The notes under the pieces: model-generated
What the model saw: only the letters and a program-made list of their open reading frames with translations
What the model was told of the DNA's origin: nothing
Database searches by the model: none
From: an uncultured Sutterella sp.
GTDB lineage: Bacteria > Pseudomonadota > Gammaproteobacteria > Burkholderiales > Burkholderiaceae_F
Length of the DNA stretch: 33,924 nucleotides
Direction: 5' to 3'
NCBI GenBank assembly: GCA_905212345.1
Contig: CAJMEC010000015.1
Span: forward strand, 1 to 33,924
Shown here: positions 8,389 through 15,503 of the stretch, one piece after another
Layout of the letters: every line of letters begins with the position of its first letter
Position numbering within the stretch: position 1 is the first letter of the stretch
Translations under genes and position numbers: made by a program

Positions 8389-9165
8389 TTAGCAAAACAG
8401 TTTTTCAAAGTTCTTCAAAAGTTGCCTTTGGTACGGATCCAAATATTCTTCGGCTCTCTTAGCGATCCAATCATCAATTCCATAATAAATGCCCGCGACA
8501 CCGCCGGTAATTGCCGCGATCGTGTCGCTGTCGCCTCCGATACTGACCGCATTTCGAATGGCGTCCTCGAAAGACACCGATTCAAAGAAAGCTTTAAGAG
8601 CAACGGGAACGGTGCCCTGGCAGCTGACTTCGTATTGGTATTGAGGACGGATGTTGCCCAAGGAAAAATCCATCGGATAATAGTGTTCGTTGATGTATTG
8701 TTCGATGGCTTTTTTAGTAAGACCATTTTTGGCTAAAAAGCCTGCGACAGCGGCTGCTTCGGCGCCTTTGAGTCCTTCCGGATGGTTGTGAGTGACAGAG
8801 GTCACCGAGTAACTCATCGCTTTTGATTCTTCGAGTGTTTTTGCGGCTATTGAGCATGGACTGACACGCATAGCGGCACCATTACCAAAGCTATTGTAGG
8901 GGGTTGGATTTTCCTGCTGCATCCAACGACGAAAACCTCCGCCGTAATCTTTGTCAGCGTATCGCCAGGCGATCTCCATCAAGGATTTCTCGGCGGCCTT
9001 TTGAAGGTTTGTGCTTTGCTGACATAACGCATGGCAGACGGCAAGCGTTAAAACGGAATCATCGGTGACGAAACCATTTGGGCTAAAAAATTCGAAATCC
9101 TTTCTTTTGAGGTTGTTGTATTCATAAGGTGAACCAACAATGTCGCCGACAATGGCTCCCAACAT
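8389..9165 (-). CDS. ADP-ribosylglycohydrolase family protein (copy 2)
   Basis: A 258-residue DraG/ARH-type hydrolase. It carries MLGAIVGDIVGSPYE at the N-terminus, the first metal site as TDDS (34-37, Ser in place of the usual Thr), FGNGAAMRVSPC (93-104) and the second metal site GGDSDT (210-215). Both sites look competent. It is clearly paralogous to the protein at 6682-7473 along its length, with the strongest match over residues 110-220. Opposite orientation argues for an old duplication plus inversion, or separate acquisition. The start has GGAG seven bases upstream. It is divergent from the unknown gene at 9309, which precedes a Sir2 gene, so NAD/ADP-ribose chemistry recurs nearby. Confidence 0.87.
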   Translation of the reverse strand: MLGAIVGDIVGSPYEYNNLKRKDFEFFSPNGFVTDDSVLTLAVCHALCQQSTNLQKAAEKSLMEIAWRYADKDYGGGFRRWMQQENPTPYNSFGNGAAMRVSPCSIAAKTLEESKAMSYSVTSVTHNHPEGLKGAEAAAVAGFLAKNGLTKKAIEQYINEHYYPMDFSLGNIRPQYQYEVSCQGTVPVALKAFFESVSFEDAIRNAVSIGGDSDTIAAITGGVAGIYYGIDDWIAKRAEEYLDPYQRQLLKNFEKLFC

Positions 9166-9250
9166 GTTATTTCTCCATTAAATTTTCAGATACGGGCACT
9201 CTAACGAGTCATCTATCAGTTTTTGAAGTGTTCAGCAAAATCGGATGTTG

Positions 9251-9278
9251 CATAAAGTGAAGTCCTAAAAGTCATACT
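9251..9278 (+). promoter_or_regulatory. Promoter-like element CATAAAGTGAAG-N10-CATACT
   Basis: CATAAAGTGAAG (9251-9262), a 10-nt spacer and CATACT (9273-9278) lie 30 bases before the start of the gene at 9309. Same layout as the elements at 7480, 16680, 18478 and 18659. Confidence 0.5.
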
Positions 9279-9308
9279 TATCCTGTCAGAAAAATAAAGA
9301 GAACAGAC

Positions 9309-10271
9309 ATGCGAACGGAAAATAAAACCTTTAAGACCGATTTTAATCCTGATGACTTTCTTCAAGGTAAGGCGTACCGAGCCGTTTTAAGTGACAGCTA
9401 TTTTGTCCTTTTGGAAGAAATCAGAAGCCGAGTTTGCCATGATGATTTTATGTTTGCTCAGGCGGTTGGCACTTATTTATACAGAGCGATCGCGTCCGAA
9501 AGTGAAATCATGAGTGCCATGATCGCTGCAAGCCGCATGGGCGAATCTCAAACTGTGGATACCTTTGTCAATGACAACGCCAAAGAAGCTTTGAATCTTC
9601 TAAACGGCATCGACGGTCTAAGGCAGTTGTCGGCCTCTGTCAAAGATATTGCCTGCGCAATTGCGGTGGTCTACTTTCAAATGCTTTTTGACTACCAATT
9701 TCGAACCGACAGTGATTTTCATCAGTGGGACTATCGGAAAATAGACTGCTACGGCACCGGTTGGCATGAATTTTATGAACGAGTCAAAACCTCACGCTTT
9801 GCTCAGCAACTGGAAAGTCTTTTAAATCAGCTCTACACATCGATGGGGTTTGAGAAGCCGTGGCGAGACAATGATCGGGACTTCTACGAGATATCTATCC
9901 CTAAACGGGCCGATGTCGAGGAGATTTATCAAATTATTCGATTAGCCGGCTTTTTTACGGGCACAAAAGAAAAGTGGCACTACCCGGACTATCCAAGCAC
10001 TTTTCGTGTAAAGAGCTTTACCTGGAAAAAATGGGCACTTTTACGGATGATGCAACTCATCGCTTCACATTATCCCGAGGTGAAAATTTGTGCAGTCTCG
10101 CCTGATGCCGATGACATGAAGGATTTTGAGTGGAGCCGTTATGAACTCTCATTTGATGTTCGACGGGATATGTACGCTCGCAGTGCCATGCATCAACTTT
10201 TGAGTCGAAAAAATCTGACCGATCCGTGGCCTGAATTTCAACGTATGGTCAGTTGGAAGTTGCATAAATAA
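9309..10271 (+). CDS. Unknown 320-residue protein upstream of Sir2
   Basis: A soluble protein with no signal peptide or membrane segment, and no family I recognise. It appears mostly helical up to residue 190, including a hydrophobic stretch DIACAIAVVYFQMLF around 113-127. Near 200 it turns to an EISIPKRADVEEIYQIIRLAGFFTGTKEKW segment, and it ends with a Trp-rich region. Its stop is 13 bases before the Sir2 start, so the two are probably cotranscribed from the promoter-like element at 9251 and may act together. It could be a substrate, partner or regulator of the deacylase. Confidence 0.7.
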   Translation: MRTENKTFKTDFNPDDFLQGKAYRAVLSDSYFVLLEEIRSRVCHDDFMFAQAVGTYLYRAIASESEIMSAMIAASRMGESQTVDTFVNDNAKEALNLLNGIDGLRQLSASVKDIACAIAVVYFQMLFDYQFRTDSDFHQWDYRKIDCYGTGWHEFYERVKTSRFAQQLESLLNQLYTSMGFEKPWRDNDRDFYEISIPKRADVEEIYQIIRLAGFFTGTKEKWHYPDYPSTFRVKSFTWKKWALLRMMQLIASHYPEVKICAVSPDADDMKDFEWSRYELSFDVRRDMYARSAMHQLLSRKNLTDPWPEFQRMVSWKLHK

Positions 10272-10284
10272 TGGGGGTCTTTGT

Positions 10285-11067
10285 ATGTTGTCGACAATGA
10301 TTAAAAAGTGGCGCGGAGAGCGTCCAAGTATTTTTATTCTCTCGGGCGCGGGCCTGTCAGTGGAAAGCGGAATCCCGACCTATCGTGGAGAGGGCAGTGA
10401 TCCTAAGAACGACAGCGCCAGTCTTTCAAGAGGTTATATGAGGTCGTTGCCTGAAAGAGTTTTTGAAGCGGCCAATCAGCGAATCCGTGATTTTGACGCT
10501 TGTGAACCAAACGCTGCTCACAAAGCCATTGCCAAGTTTATAAAGAAGTATCGTTTACAGGCCGACATTGTGCATGTCACGCAAAACATCGACTCTCTTT
10601 GCGAGGAAGCTGGAGATACAGCTGTTTTTCATTTGCATGGGTCCTTAAATCGCAGTCTCTGCCAGAAATGCGGTACGGTTTTTCCGAGAAAAGGTTTCTA
10701 CAAAATGGGAAATGTCTGTCCTAAATGCCAGGCTAAATTTTCAGCCGTCAGACCTGATGTTGTTCTCTTTGGAGAAACGCCGCATGGTTTGGATTGGATC
10801 ATGCCGTATTTAAAAGAAGTGGATATTTTCATCACAATCGGCACCTCAGGAACGGTTTATCCGGCCGCGGATTTTGTCACGATTGCGGCCTCAGCCGGCG
10901 CTCCTATTCGTATGCTTTTAAATAAGGAAGCCCCTCGGGAGATGCAATTTAATTATTCGATGATGGACGAAGGCTATGGTCCTTTCAATTACATAAGATT
11001 GGGCAAGGCGACAGGAATTGTTCCGATGGTTTTGAAAGAGGTGGGACAATTAATTGAAAATATTTAG
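10285..11067 (+). CDS. Sir2-family NAD-dependent protein deacylase
   Basis: A 260-residue sirtuin. It has the NAD-binding GAGLSVESGIPTYRG (21-35), TQNID (99-103), the catalytic His in HLHG (His118), a four-Cys zinc site C126/C129 and C145/C148, RPDVVLFGE and GTSGTVYPAA. All catalytic residues are present, so it should remove acyl groups from lysine, consuming NAD. It lacks the GAGMSADSG-type signature of ADP-ribosylating SirTM enzymes, so ordinary deacylase activity is the better guess. The start at 10285 has a G-rich run (GGGGG, 10273-10277) upstream; a second ATG at 10297 is possible. It follows an unknown gene by 13 bases and precedes a Fic-type gene by 86 bases. Confidence 0.9.
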   Translation: MLSTMIKKWRGERPSIFILSGAGLSVESGIPTYRGEGSDPKNDSASLSRGYMRSLPERVFEAANQRIRDFDACEPNAAHKAIAKFIKKYRLQADIVHVTQNIDSLCEEAGDTAVFHLHGSLNRSLCQKCGTVFPRKGFYKMGNVCPKCQAKFSAVRPDVVLFGETPHGLDWIMPYLKEVDIFITIGTSGTVYPAADFVTIAASAGAPIRMLLNKEAPREMQFNYSMMDEGYGPFNYIRLGKATGIVPMVLKEVGQLIENI

Positions 11068-11153
11068 TCGGATGTTATAAGGTTTTGAGAAAAATAAAGT
11101 TTGGCTAAAATTAATGCTCTCATCAAGAGTCCGATTTTCATGGTAGAAAAATT

Positions 11154-11897
11154 GTGTTAGAGACCAAATTTGATTGTTTAAATGGTATGCATTGGTCAAT
11201 GGGTACGGTCGACTTTGAAATTCCCTATATTGGAGACACAGAGAAAGCAACATACATATTTAATCAGAATTTGGTTGACATAACCTGGAACTGCATGAGA
11301 ACTTTTGAGCAAAATCCTTCCACATTGCCACAAACGAGGACCATCTTGAATGGTAAATCGGTGGATGGATTAGATGTGACTGATTTGCTGCAGGTTAAAA
11401 ATTATGGGGACGGCGCGCATGAAATGGTTCGTCTTTTGCGCAGTGGAGAGTTCAAGGTCAACATTGAAACTGCCAGCAGCCTTCACCGTTTCGTCGGTTA
11501 TAAAGATGCCCTGGAATGGGGAGCTTTGAGAAAGCTTAATACGGCTATCCATGATGTGGAGTACATTGCCCCTACTTATGAAAAATTACCGATATTAGCT
11601 GAACGCGGATTTGACTTTCTTAATACTGAAGTTAAGGACCCTAAAGAACGAGCGATAGCAGTTTTTTTATTCATGTCCAGAGCTCAGTTTTTCTTTGATG
11701 CTAATAAAAGGACTGCGTCTTTGATGATGAATGGATGCTTGATGCTCAACGGTTATTGGCCCATAACTGTTTTAAATCGGGAAAGTGTTGAGTTTCATGA
11801 AAAATTGGGGCGCTTCTACGAGACCGGCGATGCTGATGAAATGATGAGATTTTTCGCTCATATCATTAAAAAACAATACCCGACAAAAGGTTTCTAG
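11154..11897 (+). CDS. Fic-domain protein with Gln in place of the catalytic His
   Basis: A 247-residue Fic-fold protein. Fic enzymes normally transfer AMP or other phosphate-containing groups through a loop HxFx(D/E)(G/A)N(G/K)R. Here the loop reads QFFFDANKRTASL (168-180): Asn174, Lys175 and Arg176 are kept, but the catalytic His is Gln168 (codon CAG). The upstream inhibitory helix region, usually SxxIEG, reads TILNG, so the inhibitory Glu also seems absent by eye alignment. The protein is probably inactive as a classical AMP transferase, or it uses another chemistry. No small antitoxin-like gene adjoins it. The start is uncertain: GTG at 11154 has a weak ribosome site, and ATG at 11187 is possible. 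A perfect 12-bp hairpin follows the stop. Confidence 0.82.
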   Translation: MLETKFDCLNGMHWSMGTVDFEIPYIGDTEKATYIFNQNLVDITWNCMRTFEQNPSTLPQTRTILNGKSVDGLDVTDLLQVKNYGDGAHEMVRLLRSGEFKVNIETASSLHRFVGYKDALEWGALRKLNTAIHDVEYIAPTYEKLPILAERGFDFLNTEVKDPKERAIAVFLFMSRAQFFFDANKRTASLMMNGCLMLNGYWPITVLNRESVEFHEKLGRFYETGDADEMMRFFAHIIKKQYPTKGF

Positions 11898-11905
11898 GTT
11901 ATATC

Positions 11906-11938
11906 AAACAGGCTAACACCGGATCGGTTAGCCTGTTT
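11906..11938. terminator. Bidirectional terminator between Fic and VWA genes
   Basis: AAACAGGCTAAC and GTTAGCCTGTTT form a perfect 12-bp stem with a nine-base loop between two convergent genes. Both sides end in short A/T runs, so it may serve both directions. Confidence 0.75.
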
Positions 11939-11947
11939 GCATTTGGA

Positions 11948-13132
11948 CTACTCCATTTCAAAGTGAACGCGATTGATATGTTCGGGGATGGCGGCATTCT
12001 TTGAGGTAATCACCCAAAGTGTGGGAACACTTTCTTCATCGGCTTGAGGGTAAGGTGTATAGCCGTCAGTAAAGATGACGCATGCATCAGCCTCAGGGGT
12101 GTTTTTATTCACCCAGTTGACAATCTCACACATATTGGTGCCGCCGCGTCCCGGAGCGGACAACTTAAAAGGCACATCCTCCCATTGATGCTGTTCTATT
12201 TTTTGTATTTTGTAATCGCACCACAAGACAAAAATCTCTTCGGGTTTACACTCTTCAATAACGTCAAAAAGGTGTTTGCCAAAAGCAGCCAACATTTCAT
12301 CCGAAATGGACCCTGATGTGTCAATACCTATAACCAATGAGCCCATTTGCGCTTCTTTGTTAACAGAAGGCAGATAGACGTCGGAGAAACGTTTATTAGG
12401 GCGGCGCCATGTTTCGTTTTGTGAAACAAATTTGGTCATAAAGCGTCCCAACAGCTCGTACCAGGGAAGCTTTTCAACCAACACGTATTCCTCTAAAAGG
12501 TTGATGAGATGACCCATCGCGGAGCCCATACGAGTCTGCATCATCTTCTGTTTGGTGATTGCTTCCGCAACGGCCATTTTTACGCAATTTTCAATGTCCC
12601 GTAACTCAGCGTCTTCCACCGATTCACCAAAGATTTTTCTTGCTTCGGCAAGGGGATCATTTTTGAGCTCGCCAGCGCTTTGGTCGCCTGAATAAATGAT
12701 GTCGCAAAGTAGCTTGGCCGCCGGAATCTTTTCGTAGATTTCGTCATAAATATCTTCTGCGGTTCTGGATTGAGCGCCCCTCAGTCGTACCCCGCTATCA
12801 ATAAATTTCCCGATTTCCAGTTCAATGAGCGTTTCGTTAATGACGGCATCGCTTGCGATATTAAAAAGGAAATGATCACGCTCGCCTCGTCTAAGACTGT
12901 GAGAAAACGCTATATGCAGCACTTCGTGGCAAAGTAAAAATACAATCTCTTCCACCGAAAGCTTCTCAATTGTTTCAGGGTTATAAAGAATTCTCCCACG
13001 AGGGGTTACGGCAGCATAAGGCACCGTGTCAGTTGCTTCCATGGGAAAGCGAAAGAGAATACTGCTGAAAAAGGGTTCTCGCAGTGACAGGCGAGTTTTA
13101 GCCTGAAGAAGTTTATTAATGGTTTCACTCAT
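11948..13132 (-). CDS. HExxH-domain/VWA-like protein, partner of MoxR ATPase
   Basis: A 394-residue protein of the DUF2201/VWA-like family. The N-terminal half is a putative metallopeptidase-like domain with HEVLH (69-73) and a following NIASDAVINE segment. The C-terminal third is a von Willebrand A-like domain with the MIDAS-type DTSGSIS (271-277). Such proteins pair with MoxR-type AAA+ ATPases, and their genes nearly always adjoin. Here the start overlaps the stop of the MoxR gene by four bases (ATGA), indicating translational coupling. The pair probably acts as a chaperone-like complex that loads metal or remodels a target protein. It is the last gene of a leftward operon that starts at 16655. 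Confidence 0.85.
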   Translation of the reverse strand: MSETINKLLQAKTRLSLREPFFSSILFRFPMEATDTVPYAAVTPRGRILYNPETIEKLSVEEIVFLLCHEVLHIAFSHSLRRGERDHFLFNIASDAVINETLIELEIGKFIDSGVRLRGAQSRTAEDIYDEIYEKIPAAKLLCDIIYSGDQSAGELKNDPLAEARKIFGESVEDAELRDIENCVKMAVAEAITKQKMMQTRMGSAMGHLINLLEEYVLVEKLPWYELLGRFMTKFVSQNETWRRPNKRFSDVYLPSVNKEAQMGSLVIGIDTSGSISDEMLAAFGKHLFDVIEECKPEEIFVLWCDYKIQKIEQHQWEDVPFKLSAPGRGGTNMCEIVNWVNKNTPEADACVIFTDGYTPYPQADEESVPTLWVITSKNAAIPEHINRVHFEME

Positions 13133-14181
13133 CCGATCACCTTAGTGAGTCTTGAAGCTAATTTCTTAAAAACGGGGCTTGCGATTAAACGCTTTTTGGA
13201 TTCGCCTTTATATAGTTCCCGAACAGCCATGGCCTGCATATCGGGTGGCACCCGACTGATAAAAGTCAGTGCGGCGTTGGCCGTATCCTGTTTGCAATTC
13301 TCGGACGCAATGAGGTCAACGAGCTTCATGACGGTTGCCCAGCGGATGCTTAAATCTTCCGGAACCGCATACTGTTCGGGGCGGGCTAAAAGTTCTGAAA
13401 AGTCCGGTAGGTTCAGGTACATCTTTCGGAAAGCACAGTAAGCGGCCGCGGCTCCTTCACCGACGTCACCCGCGACCAAGGCATGAAAAAGCTTTTCGCC
13501 GTCTCGTCCGGTGAAAGATGGAACCAGACTCACAGCCTCCCACGCTCTGGGAGTCGGATTGGTTTTTCGGGTGGGGTCAAAATCCGAAAGCATCTTGGGC
13601 TGAAATTGCAAAAATTTAATCAGCACGTCGCAAATGTTGTGAGCTTTGGCCCATGTGATCCAATCGTCAAGATTTTCATCAAAAGGCAAACAACGCAGGC
13701 GGTTGCCTAGTTTTGTGCTCATGCGATTGGCTCCGGACTTATCTACAACGCGATTGCCGGTTGCAATGATGAAAAGCTGGTCGCTAAGTTTTACCGATCC
13801 GGCCCATCGGTCCAAAATGATGCGGCACATTGGGTTTTGCATGGACATGGGAGCATCGGTTAGCTCCTCAATGATTAAAGCGCAGGGACCGACCCCTTGA
13901 CGCAAGTTATAAAACTCTTCGGGCGGCAGCCACACATTGTGTGTGCCTGATTCATGCTTAAACGGCACTCCTAGGACATCAACCGGGTCTCGAAGCGAGG
14001 GATTGAATTCCACGATTTGTTCATCAGCAATGTGATATTTTTTCTTCAATTCATTGACAATTTCTCGTGCACAAGCTGATTTTCCACCACCTGGCTTGCC
14101 CTCGATAAAAGGGACGATGCGGTTGCCACCCGCCACTTCAAATTGAGCCAGAATGCTTTTCTTTAAATCCGAGAATTTCAT
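13129..14181 (-). CDS. MoxR-like AAA+ ATPase
   Basis: A 350-residue AAA+ ATPase with Walker A GKPGGGKS (28-35) and a Walker B-like ALIIEELTDA (101-110), in which the usual Asp-Glu is Glu-Glu. Sensor-1 is ATGNRV. Members of this group act with a VWA-type partner, encoded immediately downstream with a four-base overlap. The previous gene (unknown, 14185-15360) ends only three bases before this start, so all are tightly coupled. Whether the Glu-Glu Walker B slows hydrolysis is not known from sequence, but Glu-Glu occurs in related peptide-remodelling ATPases. Confidence 0.85.
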   Translation of the reverse strand: MKFSDLKKSILAQFEVAGGNRIVPFIEGKPGGGKSACAREIVNELKKKYHIADEQIVEFNPSLRDPVDVLGVPFKHESGTHNVWLPPEEFYNLRQGVGPCALIIEELTDAPMSMQNPMCRIILDRWAGSVKLSDQLFIIATGNRVVDKSGANRMSTKLGNRLRCLPFDENLDDWITWAKAHNICDVLIKFLQFQPKMLSDFDPTRKTNPTPRAWEAVSLVPSFTGRDGEKLFHALVAGDVGEGAAAAYCAFRKMYLNLPDFSELLARPEQYAVPEDLSIRWATVMKLVDLIASENCKQDTANAALTFISRVPPDMQAMAVRELYKGESKKRLIASPVFKKLASRLTKVIG

Positions 14182-14184
14182 TTT

Positions 14185-15360
14185 TTAAACCTTTTGATAA
14201 AACGTTTTTAGTGCATTGACATCGGGCATAGGACAGTATTGAATGCCACCCTCAGAGGATTCCCCTTGGAATTCCCTCGCTTTTAAGGCGCAGGCTGCGG
14301 CAAAGACAACGGGATCAACCTCAAAAGCCGAGTGTTTACCCTGGGTGGTGGATTCAATCGCTTGAAGTACCTCCGCAAGGTCTTTGTTCTCAAGAAAGAG
14401 TTGGAAAAGAGGCGAGTTCACGACCAAAGGTTTCTCGTCCGGGTGATCGATTTCCAAAAGCAGCATGCAAACATCTTCAAGTTCTTTGTTCGTTAATCCG
14501 GGATCTTGTGACCAGGCTAAAGTGTTTAATGTATCGTCCAACATTCCGGTACACAGATTGGATGAAGAACTCGCCGGAAGAAGTTTTTCCATCTCTTTGG
14601 CTGTCAAAAATTGCTTTTGTTCCGGTTCATACATGAACCATTTCCAAAGCCGTTTAGGCAGAAACCAGACTTTTTTGATTTCACCGTCACTCTCAACTTT
14701 GCGCACACACAAACCCATCAGATTTTCACGATGTTGATCATCGACCTTTACTTTGACTAAAAGATCCGTTTTTGTGATAACCGGGACATAACCGTTATCG
14801 ATCGGGACTAAACGTCGAGCTTCACGAGTGGGAAGATAGGAGCTTTTCGGAGATCGAATGTGATTTGACCAAAGACCGCTCACGATATAAATCGGGTAGA
14901 GACTTTTTTGAAAACTATCGAGCACATCCGCTTCGGTATCAGACAGCTTATCGGCTAATGGAAAGTCGTGTACCAGATCATCGGGATTGGAAAGAGCAGA
15001 AGCTAAATCCGATTTACCGTGATGCCAGCCGTAGAGCCGTTGGAGAGCTTTTTTAACATAGTCTGAACGCTTGGGGTCCGTTGATAGCCCAAAGTAGCGG
15101 CTTGCCCACTCGGCGATGAGAGCCAGTGTAAAACGGGGGCAGAGTCTGCTTATTGAATAATGTAATTCAATAAAACCATTAAAAGTTGCCGAGTAGTATG
15201 GACGGCGGCTCAGCTCTTCAAAGGGTAAAAGCAGCAGCACCGAAAGGTTGCTTTTCACAAAAGCAACGGGAAATCCATTGAATCGAATAAAGCCTTCATG
15301 CGTGAGGAGGCTTTCCTCGGAAAGCATGTGTGAGATTGAGGGTTGTTTTCTGTTCATCAT
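14185..15360 (-). CDS. Unknown protein, paralogue of the adjacent upstream gene
   Basis: A protein of about 391 residues, not recognised. It is a diverged paralogue of the product of 15504-16655. LLLPFEELSRRPYYSATFNG here matches LLLPSELLRRYPHYSASYNG there, and both continue with a conserved RLYGWH/TLFGFH segment, a LWSNH motif, an LxxxAWSxDP motif (TLAWSQDPGLTNKELE) and a C-terminal DPVVFAAACALKARE. The open frame reaches back to a TTG at 15456, but the ATGs at 15360 and 15357 align exactly with the start of the paralogue. It is followed three bases on by the MoxR ATPase gene, so it may be a substrate or adaptor of that machine. Confidence 0.75.
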   Translation of the reverse strand: MMNRKQPSISHMLSEESLLTHEGFIRFNGFPVAFVKSNLSVLLLLPFEELSRRPYYSATFNGFIELHYSISRLCPRFTLALIAEWASRYFGLSTDPKRSDYVKKALQRLYGWHHGKSDLASALSNPDDLVHDFPLADKLSDTEADVLDSFQKSLYPIYIVSGLWSNHIRSPKSSYLPTREARRLVPIDNGYVPVITKTDLLVKVKVDDQHRENLMGLCVRKVESDGEIKKVWFLPKRLWKWFMYEPEQKQFLTAKEMEKLLPASSSSNLCTGMLDDTLNTLAWSQDPGLTNKELEDVCMLLLEIDHPDEKPLVVNSPLFQLFLENKDLAEVLQAIESTTQGKHSAFEVDPVVFAAACALKAREFQGESSEGGIQYCPMPDVNALKTFYQKV

Positions 15361-15457
15361 TGTCAGCCAAGCGGATTGGGTCAAGTTATGGGTCTCATGA
15401 ACAAAATGGGGAAATTTATTGTTCAACAGAGTCCTTTCGATGATGAAAGAATACAAA

Positions 15458-15492
15458 CCGATACATCAAATTATGATGTATTGATGTATCGG
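15458..15492. promoter_or_regulatory. Inverted repeat with embedded ACATCA-N5-TGATGT operator
   Basis: CCGATACATCAA (15458-15469) and TTGATGTATCGG (15481-15492) are perfect complements. Nested within, ACATCA-AATTA-TGATGT (15463-15479) repeats the palindrome found at 2499-2515. The site lies between the two paralogous genes of the MoxR operon. As RNA on the minus strand the 12-bp stem is followed by TTTGTATT. It could therefore be a weak terminator, an attenuator switching between two stems, or an operator for an internal promoter. Confidence 0.5.
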
Positions 15493-15503
15493 GAAAATAG
15501 CGT

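Noticed and set aside
10285..11067. Sir2 considered as an ADP-ribosylating SirTM-type enzyme
   Set aside because: It has GAGLSVESGIPTYRG, HLHG and a four-Cys zinc site as in ordinary deacylases, and no macrodomain gene adjoins it.
11154..11897. Fic protein considered as half of a toxin-antitoxin pair
   Set aside because: No small partner gene with an inhibitory helix is adjacent, and the catalytic His is absent.
15361..15456. TTG start at 15456 for the second paralogue
   Set aside because: The ATG at 15360/15357 gives an exact N-terminal match in length with its paralogue, so the longer frame is likely untranslated.
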